From Bacillota bacterium (GTDB lineage Bacteria > Bacillota > Clostridia > Acetivibrionales > DSM-1351), in the NCBI GenBank assembly GCA_023412635.1, contig JAEYNI010000121.1:1-11546 (forward strand): a stretch of DNA of 11,546 bases, given 5' to 3'. Under the pieces are notes generated by a model. It was not told where the DNA came from. It worked only from the letters and a program-made list of their open reading frames with translations, and made no database searches. A program made the translations under genes and the position numbers. This document shows positions 1-6,701 of the stretch, piece by piece; the first letter of the stretch is position 1; the number at the start of each line of letters is the position of its first letter.

Positions 1-8
1 CATGGCCA

Positions 9-98
9 ATTAACCTCCTTTATTCGCCTTATAGCGGATATGGGAGTAGACAAATTTCATTACATTTTGTGGCCGCTATGCGGCTCATGGAGGTTAAT
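9..98 (+). promoter_or_regulatory. Structured leader of the GNAT gene, possible RBS-sequestering RNA element
   Basis: Seen in the sequence: ATTAACCTCC at 9-18 is a perfect 10-base complement of GGAGGTTAAT at 89-98, which is the Shine-Dalgarno region of the gene starting at 99. Between them lies a GC hairpin, GCCGC (72-76), loop TAT, GCGGC (80-84), directly before the Shine-Dalgarno. A very similar leader lies before deoC (6702-6787), including CCTCCTTTATT, GGGAGT, TTTCATTACA, TTTGTG, CCGCTA, CGGCTC and GGAGGTTAAT in the same order. Inference: the RNA could fold to hide the ribosome binding site and so control translation. I do not recognise it as a known riboswitch class. Its promoter would lie before the window. 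A duplicated leader without regulatory function is the main alternative. Confidence 0.5.
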
Positions 99-572
99 AT
101 GGAGTACAGAGAGGCTTACTTAAGTGAAATTAAAGAGGTTGCACAATTACATAATGAGCTGGCATACTTTGTACAAAGAGAAACAAAAGATATATACTGG
201 GACTTTGGAGAGCTATCTGTTGTAAATATAAGCAAGCACCTAGCAAGTTTTATTAATAATGCTGAAAGAAGAATATACATAGCTAAAGATTGTGAAAAGG
301 TTGTTGGTATAATTGTCGGAGAGATTATAGGATGCCATTTGCCCATATCCAGCATAAGAAAGGTCGGATATATAGCAGCCGCGTACGTATTGCCGGAATA
401 TAGAGGTAAAGGGATAATGAAATCACTAGATAACCTAATTTGTAGTTATTTCAGGGAAAACGGAATAAAGTTCGTAGAACTAAACTTCATTTCTAAAAAC
501 TCCATCGCGAAAAAAAGCTGGAATGCATTAGGATATAGTACTTTCAGAGAGCAGGCAAGAAAGGAAATATGA
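99..572 (+). CDS. GNAT-family N-acetyltransferase
   Basis: This 157-residue protein has the GCN5-related acetyltransferase pattern. Residues about 60-75 form the central strands (RRIYIAKDCEKVVGIIVGEI). Residues about 95-113 give motif A, with AYVLPEYRGKGIMKSL, where RGKGI is the acetyl-CoA pyrophosphate-binding loop. Residues about 126-147 give motif B (VELNFISKNSIAKKSWNALGY), including the usual N..A...W...GY ending. The acetyl acceptor cannot be predicted. The ATG at 99 is preferred because GGAGG ends 5 bases before it; in-frame starts at 69, 78 and 87 lie within or before that Shine-Dalgarno and the leader hairpin. No clear terminator follows. It is probably a separate transcription unit from nadA, which begins 190 bp later with its own candidate promoters. 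Confidence 0.85.
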   Translation: MEYREAYLSEIKEVAQLHNELAYFVQRETKDIYWDFGELSVVNISKHLASFINNAERRIYIAKDCEKVVGIIVGEIIGCHLPISSIRKVGYIAAAYVLPEYRGKGIMKSLDNLICSYFRENGIKFVELNFISKNSIAKKSWNALGYSTFREQARKEI

Positions 573-655
573 CGAAACAATTTCATTAATTTACATGAAT
601 ATAAAAGAATTTTATCGTACCTATGCGTTATGATACTTCTTTTGCAATAAAAGCA

Positions 656-684
656 TTTACAAAGGAAATTATAAGTATTAAAAT
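656..684 (+). promoter_or_regulatory. Candidate sigma-A promoter for the nadABC operon
   Basis: TTTACA at 656-661 and TAAAAT at 679-684 are separated by exactly 17 bases and lie about 80 bases before the nadA start. A second candidate is a perfect TATAAT at 719-724 with a weak -35 (TTTAAC, 696-701), also at 17 bases. I saw no convincing operator for an NAD-responsive repressor in this AT-rich 189-bp gap. Which promoter is used is not decided by the sequence. Confidence 0.45.
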
Positions 685-761
685 GAATGCAGTATTTTAA
701 CTTTGGATAAGTCAAATATATAATACATTGTTCAAAAATTAACAAAATACGAGGTAGTGTA

Positions 762-1676
762 ATGGATAAACAAACTATGATTAGCAATATAAATAGAATG
801 AAAGAGGAGCAAAATGCTGTAATTGTTGCCCACAGTTATCAGGTAGATGATGTTCAGGAAATTGCCGATATTGTAGGAGATTCCTTTGCTCTAAGCCAAT
901 ATTGTGCATCAAATAGTGCCGATACAATAGTTTTTTGTGGAGTACACTTTATGGCGGAAAGTGCCAAAATTCTATCGCCGGAGAAAACAGTGCTTCTTCC
1001 TGAAATTAATGCAGGATGTCCTATGGCTGATATGGTTACTGCTGAGGCATTAAGAGAAGCAAAGAAAAAGTATCCTGAAGCTGCTGTAGTCTGTTATATA
1101 AATTCAAGCGCCGAGGTCAAAGCAGAATGCGATATCTGTTGTACTTCCTCAAATGCTCTGGCTGTTATAAGGTCAATAGACAAAAAGGACATACTATTTG
1201 TTCCAGATAAAAATCTTGGCAGTTATGTAGCCAAAATGTGCCCTGAAAAGAATATTATTTTCTGGGAAGGCTATTGCATTACGCACCATAAAATCAGGAC
1301 TAAAGAGGTTTTAGCGTCCAAGGAACTGCATCCAGACGCGTTACTGCTTGTTCACCCGGAATGTCAGCCCGAAATTCAAGAATTGGCTGATTTTGTGGGA
1401 AGCACAAAACAAATAATAGATTATGCGAAAAACTCTGATCATGATAAATTTATAATAGGTACCGAGATGGGGGTTTTATACCAACTGAAAAAAGACAATC
1501 CCAATAAGACCTTCTATATGATGTCAACCGGTCTCATATGCCCTAATATGAAGAAGACTTCTCTTCAGAGTGTTCATGATGCACTAGCATTAAAGAGATA
1601 CGAAATAAACCTTGAGAAAGAAATAATTGAACGTGCATCTCATTCTCTTAATAGAATGTTAATGGTGGCAAAATAA
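762..1676 (+). CDS. nadA: Quinolinate synthase A
   Basis: NadA condenses iminoaspartate, made by NadB, with dihydroxyacetone phosphate to form quinolinate, using a [4Fe-4S] cluster. The 304-residue protein is the usual length for the short form. Seen: AHSYQVDDVQEIAD (residues 23-36), GDSFALSQ (39-46), INAGCPMADM (82-91), YINSSAEVKAECDICCTSSNA (112-132), VPDKNLGSYVA (147-157), WEGYCITHHK (168-177), HPECQPEI (198-205), GTEMGVLYQL (233-242) and CPNMKKTSLQSVHDAL (260-275). By spacing, the three cluster ligands are C86, C172 and C260, matching the family pattern, so the enzyme looks intact. The ATG at 762 follows GAGGTAGTGTA. It is the first gene of an operon with nadB and nadC, 40 bp before nadB. 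The cluster is oxygen-sensitive, which fits an anaerobe. Confidence 0.97.
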   Translation: MDKQTMISNINRMKEEQNAVIVAHSYQVDDVQEIADIVGDSFALSQYCASNSADTIVFCGVHFMAESAKILSPEKTVLLPEINAGCPMADMVTAEALREAKKKYPEAAVVCYINSSAEVKAECDICCTSSNALAVIRSIDKKDILFVPDKNLGSYVAKMCPEKNIIFWEGYCITHHKIRTKEVLASKELHPDALLLVHPECQPEIQELADFVGSTKQIIDYAKNSDHDKFIIGTEMGVLYQLKKDNPNKTFYMMSTGLICPNMKKTSLQSVHDALALKRYEINLEKEIIERASHSLNRMLMVAK

Positions 1677-1716
1677 GCTGCGTGTGGGGTTTTTGGAGGG
1701 AGCATAGGGAGAGCAT

Positions 1717-3324
1717 ATGGATGAAGAGGATAAAAGGATAAATATTGAAGTTATAAATGTAGATGTTGTTATAATCGGCAGTGGAATAGCAGGTGTCTAT
1801 ACCTCGCTTGAGATACCCGAAAGCTATCAGATAGGTATTATAACAAAGGAAACGCTGGATATTAGCAATTCTGTCCTTGCGCAGGGAGGAATAGCTGTTT
1901 CACTTGATGAACAGAACGACTCACCTCAACTTCACTTCAAGGATACACTTTTTGCAGGAGCTGGACTTTGTAATGATGAAAGTGTATGGGTTCTGGTAGA
2001 GGAAGCCGCAGAAAATATCAGAAACCTTTGTAGTCTTGGTGTTAACTTTGATAAAAGCGGAAAGCACTTGTCTCTCACTCGTGAGGGTGCTCACAGTGTT
2101 AACAGAATAATTCATTCAGGAGATACAACAGGTAAGGAAGTCTGCGACAAGCTTATTGAGGAAGCTCAGAAAAGAAAGAATATCGCATTATATGAGAGAC
2201 ATTTTGCTACTGATTTAATTGTTAAAGACGGTGAATGTAAAGGTGTATTAGTTTTCAATGAAGTAACTGAAAAAATAGTGTTTTTTAATGCCAGAAATAC
2301 TGTTATTGCAACTGGTGGATTTGGTCAGATTTATTCACATACAACAAACCCGGAAGTAGCAACCGGTGACGGTATAGGTATGTGTCTAAGAGCCGGCACC
2401 GAAGCGATGGACATGGAATTTGTACAGTTTCATCCAACTGTCCTCTATCACCCCAGAGATAAAAGCTTTCTTATTTCAGAGGCAGTACGTGGTGAAGGTG
2501 CATTACTTAGGAATTCTAACGGCGAACGATTTATGCAGAAATACCATGAACTGATGGAACTTGCTCCGAGAGATGTAGTTTCCAGAGCAATATTCCAGGA
2601 GATGTTCCTGACAGGTTCAAAAAATGTTTATCTTGATATTACCTTTAAGAGCCGGGAATACCTTGAAAACAGGTTTCCAAATATATTTAAAACCTGTCTG
2701 GAGTACGGAATAGATATTTCAAAGGATTATATTCCGGTAGCCCCGGCGGAACATTACTGTATGGGCGGGATTAGAACGGATGTTAATGGACAAACCAATA
2801 TACCGAGGCTTTATGCCTGTGGTGAAGTGGCCTGTACCGGTATTCATGGGGCAAACAGATTAGCGAGCAACTCCTTACTGGAGGGTCTGGTCTTCGGTAG
2901 AAAGATAGCCAGAAAGATATCAGAAGATGAAACTGACATTTCCTTGGGAGACATAGGTATTCAAATGAATTTCAAAATAAACCAGGACCTCGATAGTATA
3001 CTAAAAGGGATGAAAGAAGAAATTCAGAATACAATGACCAGATATGTTGGTATAATCCGAAACGAACAGGGACTTGAAAGTGCTAAGAATATAATTAAAA
3101 GTATCTATACCAGATTTGACAATATAAAAGGCTTCAGCCTCATCAAGCTTGAGGTAGCCAATATGCTAACGGTGGCAACTCTGGTAATAGAAGCTGCTTT
3201 AGAAAGAAAAGAGAGCAGAGGCGCGCATTTCAGATCAGATTTTAATAAAACCGATGATGTGAATTGGAATAGGAACATAGTAAAAGTTTTAGATAAAGAC
3301 AGTAAATATATAAATTTCAGGTAA
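1717..3324 (+). CDS. nadB: L-aspartate oxidase
   Basis: NadB is an FAD flavoprotein that oxidises L-aspartate to iminoaspartate, the substrate of NadA; in anaerobes fumarate can be the electron acceptor. The 535 residues match the family length. Seen: the N-terminal dinucleotide-binding motif VVIIGSGIAGVY (17-28); NSVLAQGGIAVS (51-62); HSVNRIIHSGDTTGKEV (126-142); ATGGFGQIY (198-206); EFVQFHPTVLY (234-244); SEAVRGEGALLRN (254-266); ELAPRDVVSRA (281-291); AEHYCMGGI (344-352); and the C-terminal FAD motif YACGEVACTGIHGANRLASNSLLE (366-389). By alignment from memory, H239, R285 and H346 correspond to the E. coli catalytic H244, R290 and H351. The ATG at 1717 is used; GGAGGG lies 16 bases upstream with a second purine run (AGGGAG) closer to the start. 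nadC follows after 31 bp. Confidence 0.96.
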   Translation: MDEEDKRINIEVINVDVVIIGSGIAGVYTSLEIPESYQIGIITKETLDISNSVLAQGGIAVSLDEQNDSPQLHFKDTLFAGAGLCNDESVWVLVEEAAENIRNLCSLGVNFDKSGKHLSLTREGAHSVNRIIHSGDTTGKEVCDKLIEEAQKRKNIALYERHFATDLIVKDGECKGVLVFNEVTEKIVFFNARNTVIATGGFGQIYSHTTNPEVATGDGIGMCLRAGTEAMDMEFVQFHPTVLYHPRDKSFLISEAVRGEGALLRNSNGERFMQKYHELMELAPRDVVSRAIFQEMFLTGSKNVYLDITFKSREYLENRFPNIFKTCLEYGIDISKDYIPVAPAEHYCMGGIRTDVNGQTNIPRLYACGEVACTGIHGANRLASNSLLEGLVFGRKIARKISEDETDISLGDIGIQMNFKINQDLDSILKGMKEEIQNTMTRYVGIIRNEQGLESAKNIIKSIYTRFDNIKGFSLIKLEVANMLTVATLVIEAALERKESRGAHFRSDFNKTDDVNWNRNIVKVLDKDSKYINFR

Positions 3325-3355
3325 TAATAAACATTGAACATTTGTGGAGGTTAAT

Positions 3356-4192
3356 ATGAGGCTTGATAAATTTTATCTACACGATCTAGTTATGAGTGCT
3401 TTGCAGGAAGATATGCCTTTAGGAGATATTACAACCGATAATATAATCAGTGAGGGACATATTTCTAATGCTGAGTTTCTGGCAAAGCAAGACGCAGTTA
3501 TAGCAGGTCTTGACGTTGCTAAGCTCGTTTTTGAAATGCTGGACAGCAGAGTTGATTTTACTGCATTGGTTAAAGATGGTGACAGTGTTAAATTAGGAGA
3601 AGTTATTGCAAGAGTCAGTGGACCTACAAGAGCACTCTTGAAAGGTGAAAGGACGGCATTAAACTTTTTACAGCGCCTTTCAGCAATAGCTACAATAACA
3701 AATAGATATGTACTGAAGGTAAAGGATTTACCTGTCAAGATTACTGATACAAGAAAAACAACACCTGGATTAAGGCTTCTGGAGAAGTACGCAGTAAGTG
3801 CCGGTGGAGGTTCCAACCATAGATACTCATTATCTGACGGAGTTCTTATTAAAGACAATCACATAGCGGCAGCGGGAGGTATAACTAACGCTGTCAACCG
3901 TGTAAGAACAAGTATTCCCCATACCGTAAAGATTGAGGTAGAGGTGGAATCCATGGAGGAGGTTCAGGAAGCTCTGGACTGCCGAGCTGATATTATTATG
4001 CTAGACAACATGTCCAATGAGAAAATGACAGAAGCAGTCGGATTGATTAATAAAAGGGCGTTGGTTGAGGCATCTGGAAATATTACAGAGGAAACTATTT
4101 ATGAAGTAGCAAAAACTGGCGTGGATATAATTTCAATAGGAAAATTAACTCACTCTGCAAACTCGGTAGACATTAGTATGAATATAGAATAA
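3356..4192 (+). CDS. nadC: Nicotinate-nucleotide pyrophosphorylase (quinolinate phosphoribosyltransferase)
   Basis: NadC converts quinolinate and PRPP to nicotinate mononucleotide with release of CO2, joining the NadB-NadA product to the common NAD pathway. The 278 residues fit the family. Seen: DMPLGDITTD (19-28), ERTALNFLQRLSAIAT (98-113), DTRKTTPGLRLLEKYAV (131-147), GGGSNHRYSLSDGVLIKDNHI (150-170), IEVEVESMEE (193-202), DIIMLDNM (212-219), VEASGNI (237-243) and TGVDIISIGKLTHS (254-267). These supply the phosphate-binding and basic active-site residues, including K133, H155, R156 and K166. ATG 3356 is chosen because GGAGG ends 7 bases before it; a GTG at 3344 would overlap that site. It is the last gene of nadABC and is followed by a strong terminator. 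The phrase before the start resembles the end of the GNAT and deoC leaders. Confidence 0.96.
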   Translation: MRLDKFYLHDLVMSALQEDMPLGDITTDNIISEGHISNAEFLAKQDAVIAGLDVAKLVFEMLDSRVDFTALVKDGDSVKLGEVIARVSGPTRALLKGERTALNFLQRLSAIATITNRYVLKVKDLPVKITDTRKTTPGLRLLEKYAVSAGGGSNHRYSLSDGVLIKDNHIAAAGGITNAVNRVRTSIPHTVKIEVEVESMEEVQEALDCRADIIMLDNMSNEKMTEAVGLINKRALVEASGNITEETIYEVAKTGVDIISIGKLTHSANSVDISMNIE

Positions 4193-4233
4193 TTAAATGA
4201 ATACAGATTAACCTGTCTTAAGGTTATGGCGTG

Positions 4234-4275
4234 AAAAAAACTGTGGATAAACATTGTATTATCCACAGTTTTTTT
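4234..4275 (+). terminator. Strong intrinsic terminator of nadABC, built from two inverted DnaA-box 9-mers
   Basis: AAAAAAACTGTGGATAA (4234-4250) and TTATCCACAGTTTTTTT (4259-4275) form a perfect 17-bp stem with an 8-base loop, ending in seven Ts. It starts 42 bases after the nadC stop. The GC-containing core of each arm is exactly TTATCCACA or its complement, so the same DNA could also bind DnaA. Confidence 0.85.
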
Positions 4276-4529
4276 AAGTTATACACACTAATAAAAAATA
4301 AATACGTTGGAACGCTGATATATCAAGTGTTGTAACTAAAAAGTCCCTCACGCAGTTATCCACAAAAGGGGTACAAAATGTGAATAAGTACATAAGGTTT
4401 TATAAGTTTTTGTTAATTAAATCCTGTCTACAAAATATTGTTATTCCAACATAATATTATTAGCATATATTGTGGGTCATAAAAATAATATCAAAAAAAG
4501 TATGTGTATATTGTGGATAGTGTGAAAAC
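4242..4529. other. DnaA-box-like cluster 1 in the nadC-SASP intergenic region
   Basis: Exact TTATCCACA occurs at 4259-4267 and 4356-4364 (plus) and 4242-4250 (minus). TTATACACA is at 4279-4287 (plus) and TTATTCACA at 4379-4387 (minus). Three further 9-mers lie end to end on the minus strand at 4503-4511, 4512-4520 and 4521-4529 (ATATACACA, CTATCCACA, GTTTTCACA), each one base from the TTWTNCACA consensus. The boxes at 4356 and 4379 form a convergent pair with 14 bases between. DnaA binds TTATNCACA-type boxes as established knowledge; that these are occupied is inference. The rest of the gap (4193-4689) is AT-rich; I see no gene or RNA in it and no recognisable SigF or SigG promoter for the spore gene. 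Confidence 0.6.
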
Positions 4530-4689
4530 AATTACCTTTATATTTTTTTGTACATGGTGGCAAAATATTTGTGAACGCTAAAATATATCTAGGCATAAAA
4601 GTGTATTGATTTGAGGAGAAAAAGCGGTTGGGGCTTACTCCGATGATAATTGTTACACAGTAAAAATGCCTAAAAAGGAGGCACTAACT

Positions 4690-4860
4690 ATGAGTAGACG
4701 TAAGAGTGCAATGTCAGAAGCCCTAAAAGAGGAAATCGCCAAAGAACTTGGAGTCTACAATAAAGTTTCAGCTGAGGGCTGGGGATCAGTTTCTTCAAGA
4801 GATTGCGGAAGTATGGTAAGAAAGGCAATTGAAATGGCTGAGAGAAGTGTCAACCGTTAA
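4690..4860 (+). CDS. Small acid-soluble spore protein, alpha/beta type
   Basis: This 56-residue protein belongs to the alpha/beta SASP family, which coats and protects forespore DNA and is degraded at germination by the GPR protease. Seen: EEIAKELGV (about residues 14-22) matches the conserved GPR-cleavage region (family pattern E-[IL]-A-x-E-[FL]-G-[VF]). GWGSVSSRDCGSMVRKAIEMAERSV (about 30-54) matches the second conserved helix, with the GxxxSRxxGxMVxxxIExAE arrangement of the short clostridial members. The ATG at 4690 is chosen because AAAAGGAGG ends 8 bases before it; an in-frame ATG at 4666 lies upstream of that Shine-Dalgarno. It is probably transcribed alone late in sporulation, but I cannot point to its promoter. 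A hairpin follows the stop codon. Confidence 0.88.
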   Translation: MSRRKSAMSEALKEEIAKELGVYNKVSAEGWGSVSSRDCGSMVRKAIEMAERSVNR

Positions 4861-4882
4861 CAGGTTAGTTTAGCGTCATTTA

Positions 4883-4916
4883 GGGGCTGGCAGCAGACAT
4901 AGTTTGCTGTCTCCCC
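4883..4916 (+). terminator. Hairpin downstream of the spore-protein gene
   Basis: GGGG (4883-4886) pairs with CCCC (4913-4916), and GGCAGCA (4889-4895) with TGCTGTC (4905-4911, one G-U pair), around a 9-base loop. It starts 22 bases after the stop. There is no T-run after it, so it may be a weak terminator or an mRNA 3' end stabiliser. Confidence 0.4.
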
Positions 4917-4973
4917 ATTACATATCCATCTCTTGCTTTTATCCAGTTGATTTTATAATTAAATTCATTTAAT

Positions 4974-5096
4974 ATGGAGTATAGATATATCATTAGAGAA
5001 AAAGAGCTTGTAAATGTAAATATCTCACTAATTGGATATGAAATCGGCGCACAAGTTTGCCGAGGCGTACATGATATACAGGAGGTAAAGCTTTGA
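4974..5096 (+). CDS. Possible 40-residue ORF overlapping the start of the lipid kinase gene
   Basis: An ATG at 4974 opens 40 codons (starting MEYRYIIREKELVNVN, ending HDIQEVKL). The stop TGA overlaps the TTG start of the next gene as TTGA (5093-5096), an arrangement typical of translational coupling. No Shine-Dalgarno is visible before the ATG and I recognise no family. The peptide is charged and has no membrane segment. It could be an upstream coupling ORF, a decayed remnant, or chance; with 40 open codons in AT-rich DNA, chance is quite possible. Confidence 0.25.
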   Translation: MEYRYIIREKELVNVNISLIGYEIGAQVCRGVHDIQEVKL

Positions 5097-5995
5097 AAAA
5101 CGCATTATTTGTGTACAATCCCATTTCCGGTGGTCACAAGGTTCCAAACGAATTGGATTACATACTTGGAACATTTCAAAAAAAGGGTATTCTTGTTCAG
5201 CCTTACCGGCTTATTGATGCTAGTAATGATTATCTTATCAGTGCCTTGAAATCAGGAATATATGATTTTGTAATTGCGTCAGGCGGAGACGGTACTATAA
5301 ATTTCGTAGCAAATATCCTGTTGGATAATGACATAAAGATGCCTATTGGGGTTATACCCTCGGGAACATGTAATGATTTTGCAAAATGTCTTGGCATAAA
5401 TTCCTTACATGAAAGCTTGAATATCATTCTTGATGGGAAAACTCTCTTATGCGATGTGGGACGCATAAACAATTCACATTACTTTTTAAGTACCTTTGCC
5501 GGCGGTAACTTTGTTGATGTCTCTTTCAGCACAAACAGTGAACTTAAGAAGAATTTCGGGCCTTTTGCCTATTACCTTAAAGGTCTGTCTGAGGTTACCA
5601 ACATAAAAAGTTTTGATTTAAAAGTTACTGCAGATGAGCAGATTATTGAAGGCAAATTTATATTATTCCTGATTGTTAACGGAAAGCAGGCAGCGGGTTT
5701 CCCGAATCTACTGAATGACGCCGATTTTACCGATGGATACATGGATATTATACTGGTAAAAAAATGTTCTAACATAAATCTTGCAAGTATTTTCTTTAAG
5801 GTTTTGAGTAAAGAATCAGTAAATGATAAAAATGTGATTATTTTAAAGGCAAAAAGGTGTGAGCTGACAAGCAAGTCACCAATAGCCCTCACTGTGGATG
5901 GTGAAAAATCAGAGCTCTTCCCTGCTGAAATTGAATTTAAAAATAAACTTCTGGAGGTTTTTGTGCCCCAAAGTATATATGAACTTAATAAGTAG
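5093..5995 (+). CDS. Diacylglycerol kinase-family lipid kinase (DgkB/YegS type)
   Basis: The 300-residue protein matches the soluble DAGK-catalytic family (DgkB, YegS, BmrU), which phosphorylates diacylglycerol or related lipids at the membrane face. Seen: N-terminal FVYNPISGG (6-14), the nucleotide-binding loop IASGGDGTINFVAN (61-74), and IGVIPSGTCNDFAKCLGI (85-102), all diagnostic. The C-terminal half carries DVGRIN and YFLSTFAGGNF (about 122-138), the GKQAAGFPNLL region (about 196-206) and a late TVDGEKSEL (about 272-280), as in the family beta-sandwich domain. The exact lipid substrate is not predictable; DgkB recycles diacylglycerol from lipoteichoic acid synthesis in Bacillus. The start is TTG at 5093, 7 bases after GGAGG at 5081-5085; the second residue Lys is typical. 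It converges on the minus-strand gene at 6121-6366. Confidence 0.88.
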   Translation: MKNALFVYNPISGGHKVPNELDYILGTFQKKGILVQPYRLIDASNDYLISALKSGIYDFVIASGGDGTINFVANILLDNDIKMPIGVIPSGTCNDFAKCLGINSLHESLNIILDGKTLLCDVGRINNSHYFLSTFAGGNFVDVSFSTNSELKKNFGPFAYYLKGLSEVTNIKSFDLKVTADEQIIEGKFILFLIVNGKQAAGFPNLLNDADFTDGYMDIILVKKCSNINLASIFFKVLSKESVNDKNVIILKAKRCELTSKSPIALTVDGEKSELFPAEIEFKNKLLEVFVPQSIYELNK

Positions 5996-6049
5996 TAGCA
6001 CTACCTGCTAAAACATTGTTAATTATATATCCTCAAAGTGTATTAAATT

Positions 6050-6088
6050 AATGCCGGTATCATGCAAATCAAGCGTGATACCGGCATT
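6050..6088. terminator. Hairpin terminator between convergent genes
   Basis: AATGCCGGTATCA (6050-6062) and TGATACCGGCATT (6076-6088) form a perfect 13-bp stem with a 13-base loop, 55 bases after the lipid-kinase stop and 33 bases beyond the stop of the minus-strand gene. T-runs on both sides are short, but its place between convergent genes suggests it serves both. Confidence 0.65.
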
Positions 6089-6120
6089 CCGCTTTAAAGA
6101 CATACTAAACTAAAATAGTA

Positions 6121-6366
6121 TCAGTACATCTGATGCTTGTTGTCTTCATAGGAAACAAGCAATTGGTTTCGTCCGTTGACTATTGTTTTTCTAACATAAT
6201 ACCCGTTCTTTGATAAAATGTCATAGATTTTATCTGTCTGATGGAAGTAGTTATTCCCGATATCAAGGATAAGAGTTTCACCTGGTTTGAGTCTGTTTTG
6301 TACAACTTCAAGAGTATTTTTGTCATTTAGACTTTCAAAATTTATAATGTTATTTTGGAGTTCCAT
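6121..6366 (-). CDS. Small hypothetical protein (81 residues), weakly TusA-like
   Basis: I do not recognise this protein firmly. It is 81 residues, soluble, with no Cys. The run TLEVVQNRLKPGETLILDI (about residues 18-36) followed by KIYDILSKNGYYVRK (about 46-60) and NGRNQLLVSYE (about 64-74) recalls the helix, LxPGExLxl strand, helix, two-strand order of the TusA/SirA fold. The catalytic CPxP motif of true sulfur carriers is absent, so any relation would be structural. The start is the ATG at 6366 because GAGGTG lies 7 bases upstream; the ATG at 6381 overlaps that Shine-Dalgarno and has none of its own. It stands alone between the kinase and deoC regions. I could not assign a promoter with confidence in the AT-rich upstream DNA. 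Confidence 0.6.
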   Translation of the reverse strand: MELQNNIINFESLNDKNTLEVVQNRLKPGETLILDIGNNYFHQTDKIYDILSKNGYYVRKTIVNGRNQLLVSYEDNKHQMY

Positions 6367-6540
6367 ATCACTGCACCTCATAATTTTTCAGTTTTAATGA
6401 TTTCACTGGCTAAAAATATTATTTACACAAGGCGGCAAAATTATTTGATATATAAAAATTCCAGAATATTTGTATAATTAATTCATTTGTTGGCAAATAT
6501 AATATTGACCTCACAAAATACATTTTGACCCCCTTTACAT

Positions 6541-6571
6541 GGTTAGTCGATGGCGACTAACCTATTTTTTT
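6541..6571 (+). terminator. Intrinsic terminator with no plus-strand gene before it
   Basis: GGTTAGTCG (6541-6549), loop ATGG, CGACTAACC (6554-6562), then TATTTTTTT gives a textbook plus-strand terminator with a 9-bp perfect stem. The nearest upstream plus-strand gene ends 546 bases earlier, beyond another terminator, and the gene in between is on the other strand. It may end a small RNA or block read-through into the deoC promoter. Two TATAAT sequences (6473-6478 and 6498-6503) lie upstream but neither has a good -35. Otherwise 6382-6647 shows only AT-rich sequence and a direct repeat of TTGACC (6505 and 6525 area). Confidence 0.8.
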
Positions 6572-6647
6572 ATTCTTTATTAATTTATATTAAAATTGGT
6601 ATGAAAACATAAAGCGAGGGGTCGACCGACAAATATGCTTTTTCACC

Positions 6648-6676
6648 TTGAATTTTACTGAATAATTAGTGATAAT
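6648..6676 (+). promoter_or_regulatory. deoC: Candidate sigma-A promoter for deoC
   Basis: TTGAAT (6648-6653) and GATAAT (6671-6676) are separated by 17 bases. Transcription would begin near 6683, giving a leader of about 105 nt that starts just before the conserved CCTCC element. Confidence 0.6.
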
Positions 6677-6701
6677 AAGTATGGTTAAGGTTTTATACAA
6701 T

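Noticed and set aside
9..98. A known riboswitch such as the manganese yybP-ykoY class
   Set aside because: Only the short GGGAGTAG string is reminiscent. The rest of that class's conserved core is missing and the second copy differs there.
573..761. NAD-responsive repressor (NiaR-type) operator before nadA
   Set aside because: I found no clear inverted repeat matching such an operator in this AT-rich gap.
3373..3858. Minus-strand ORF of 161 codons inside nadC
   Set aside because: It lies wholly antisense to the well-supported nadC frame, has no recognisable domain and is explained by codon structure of the plus strand.
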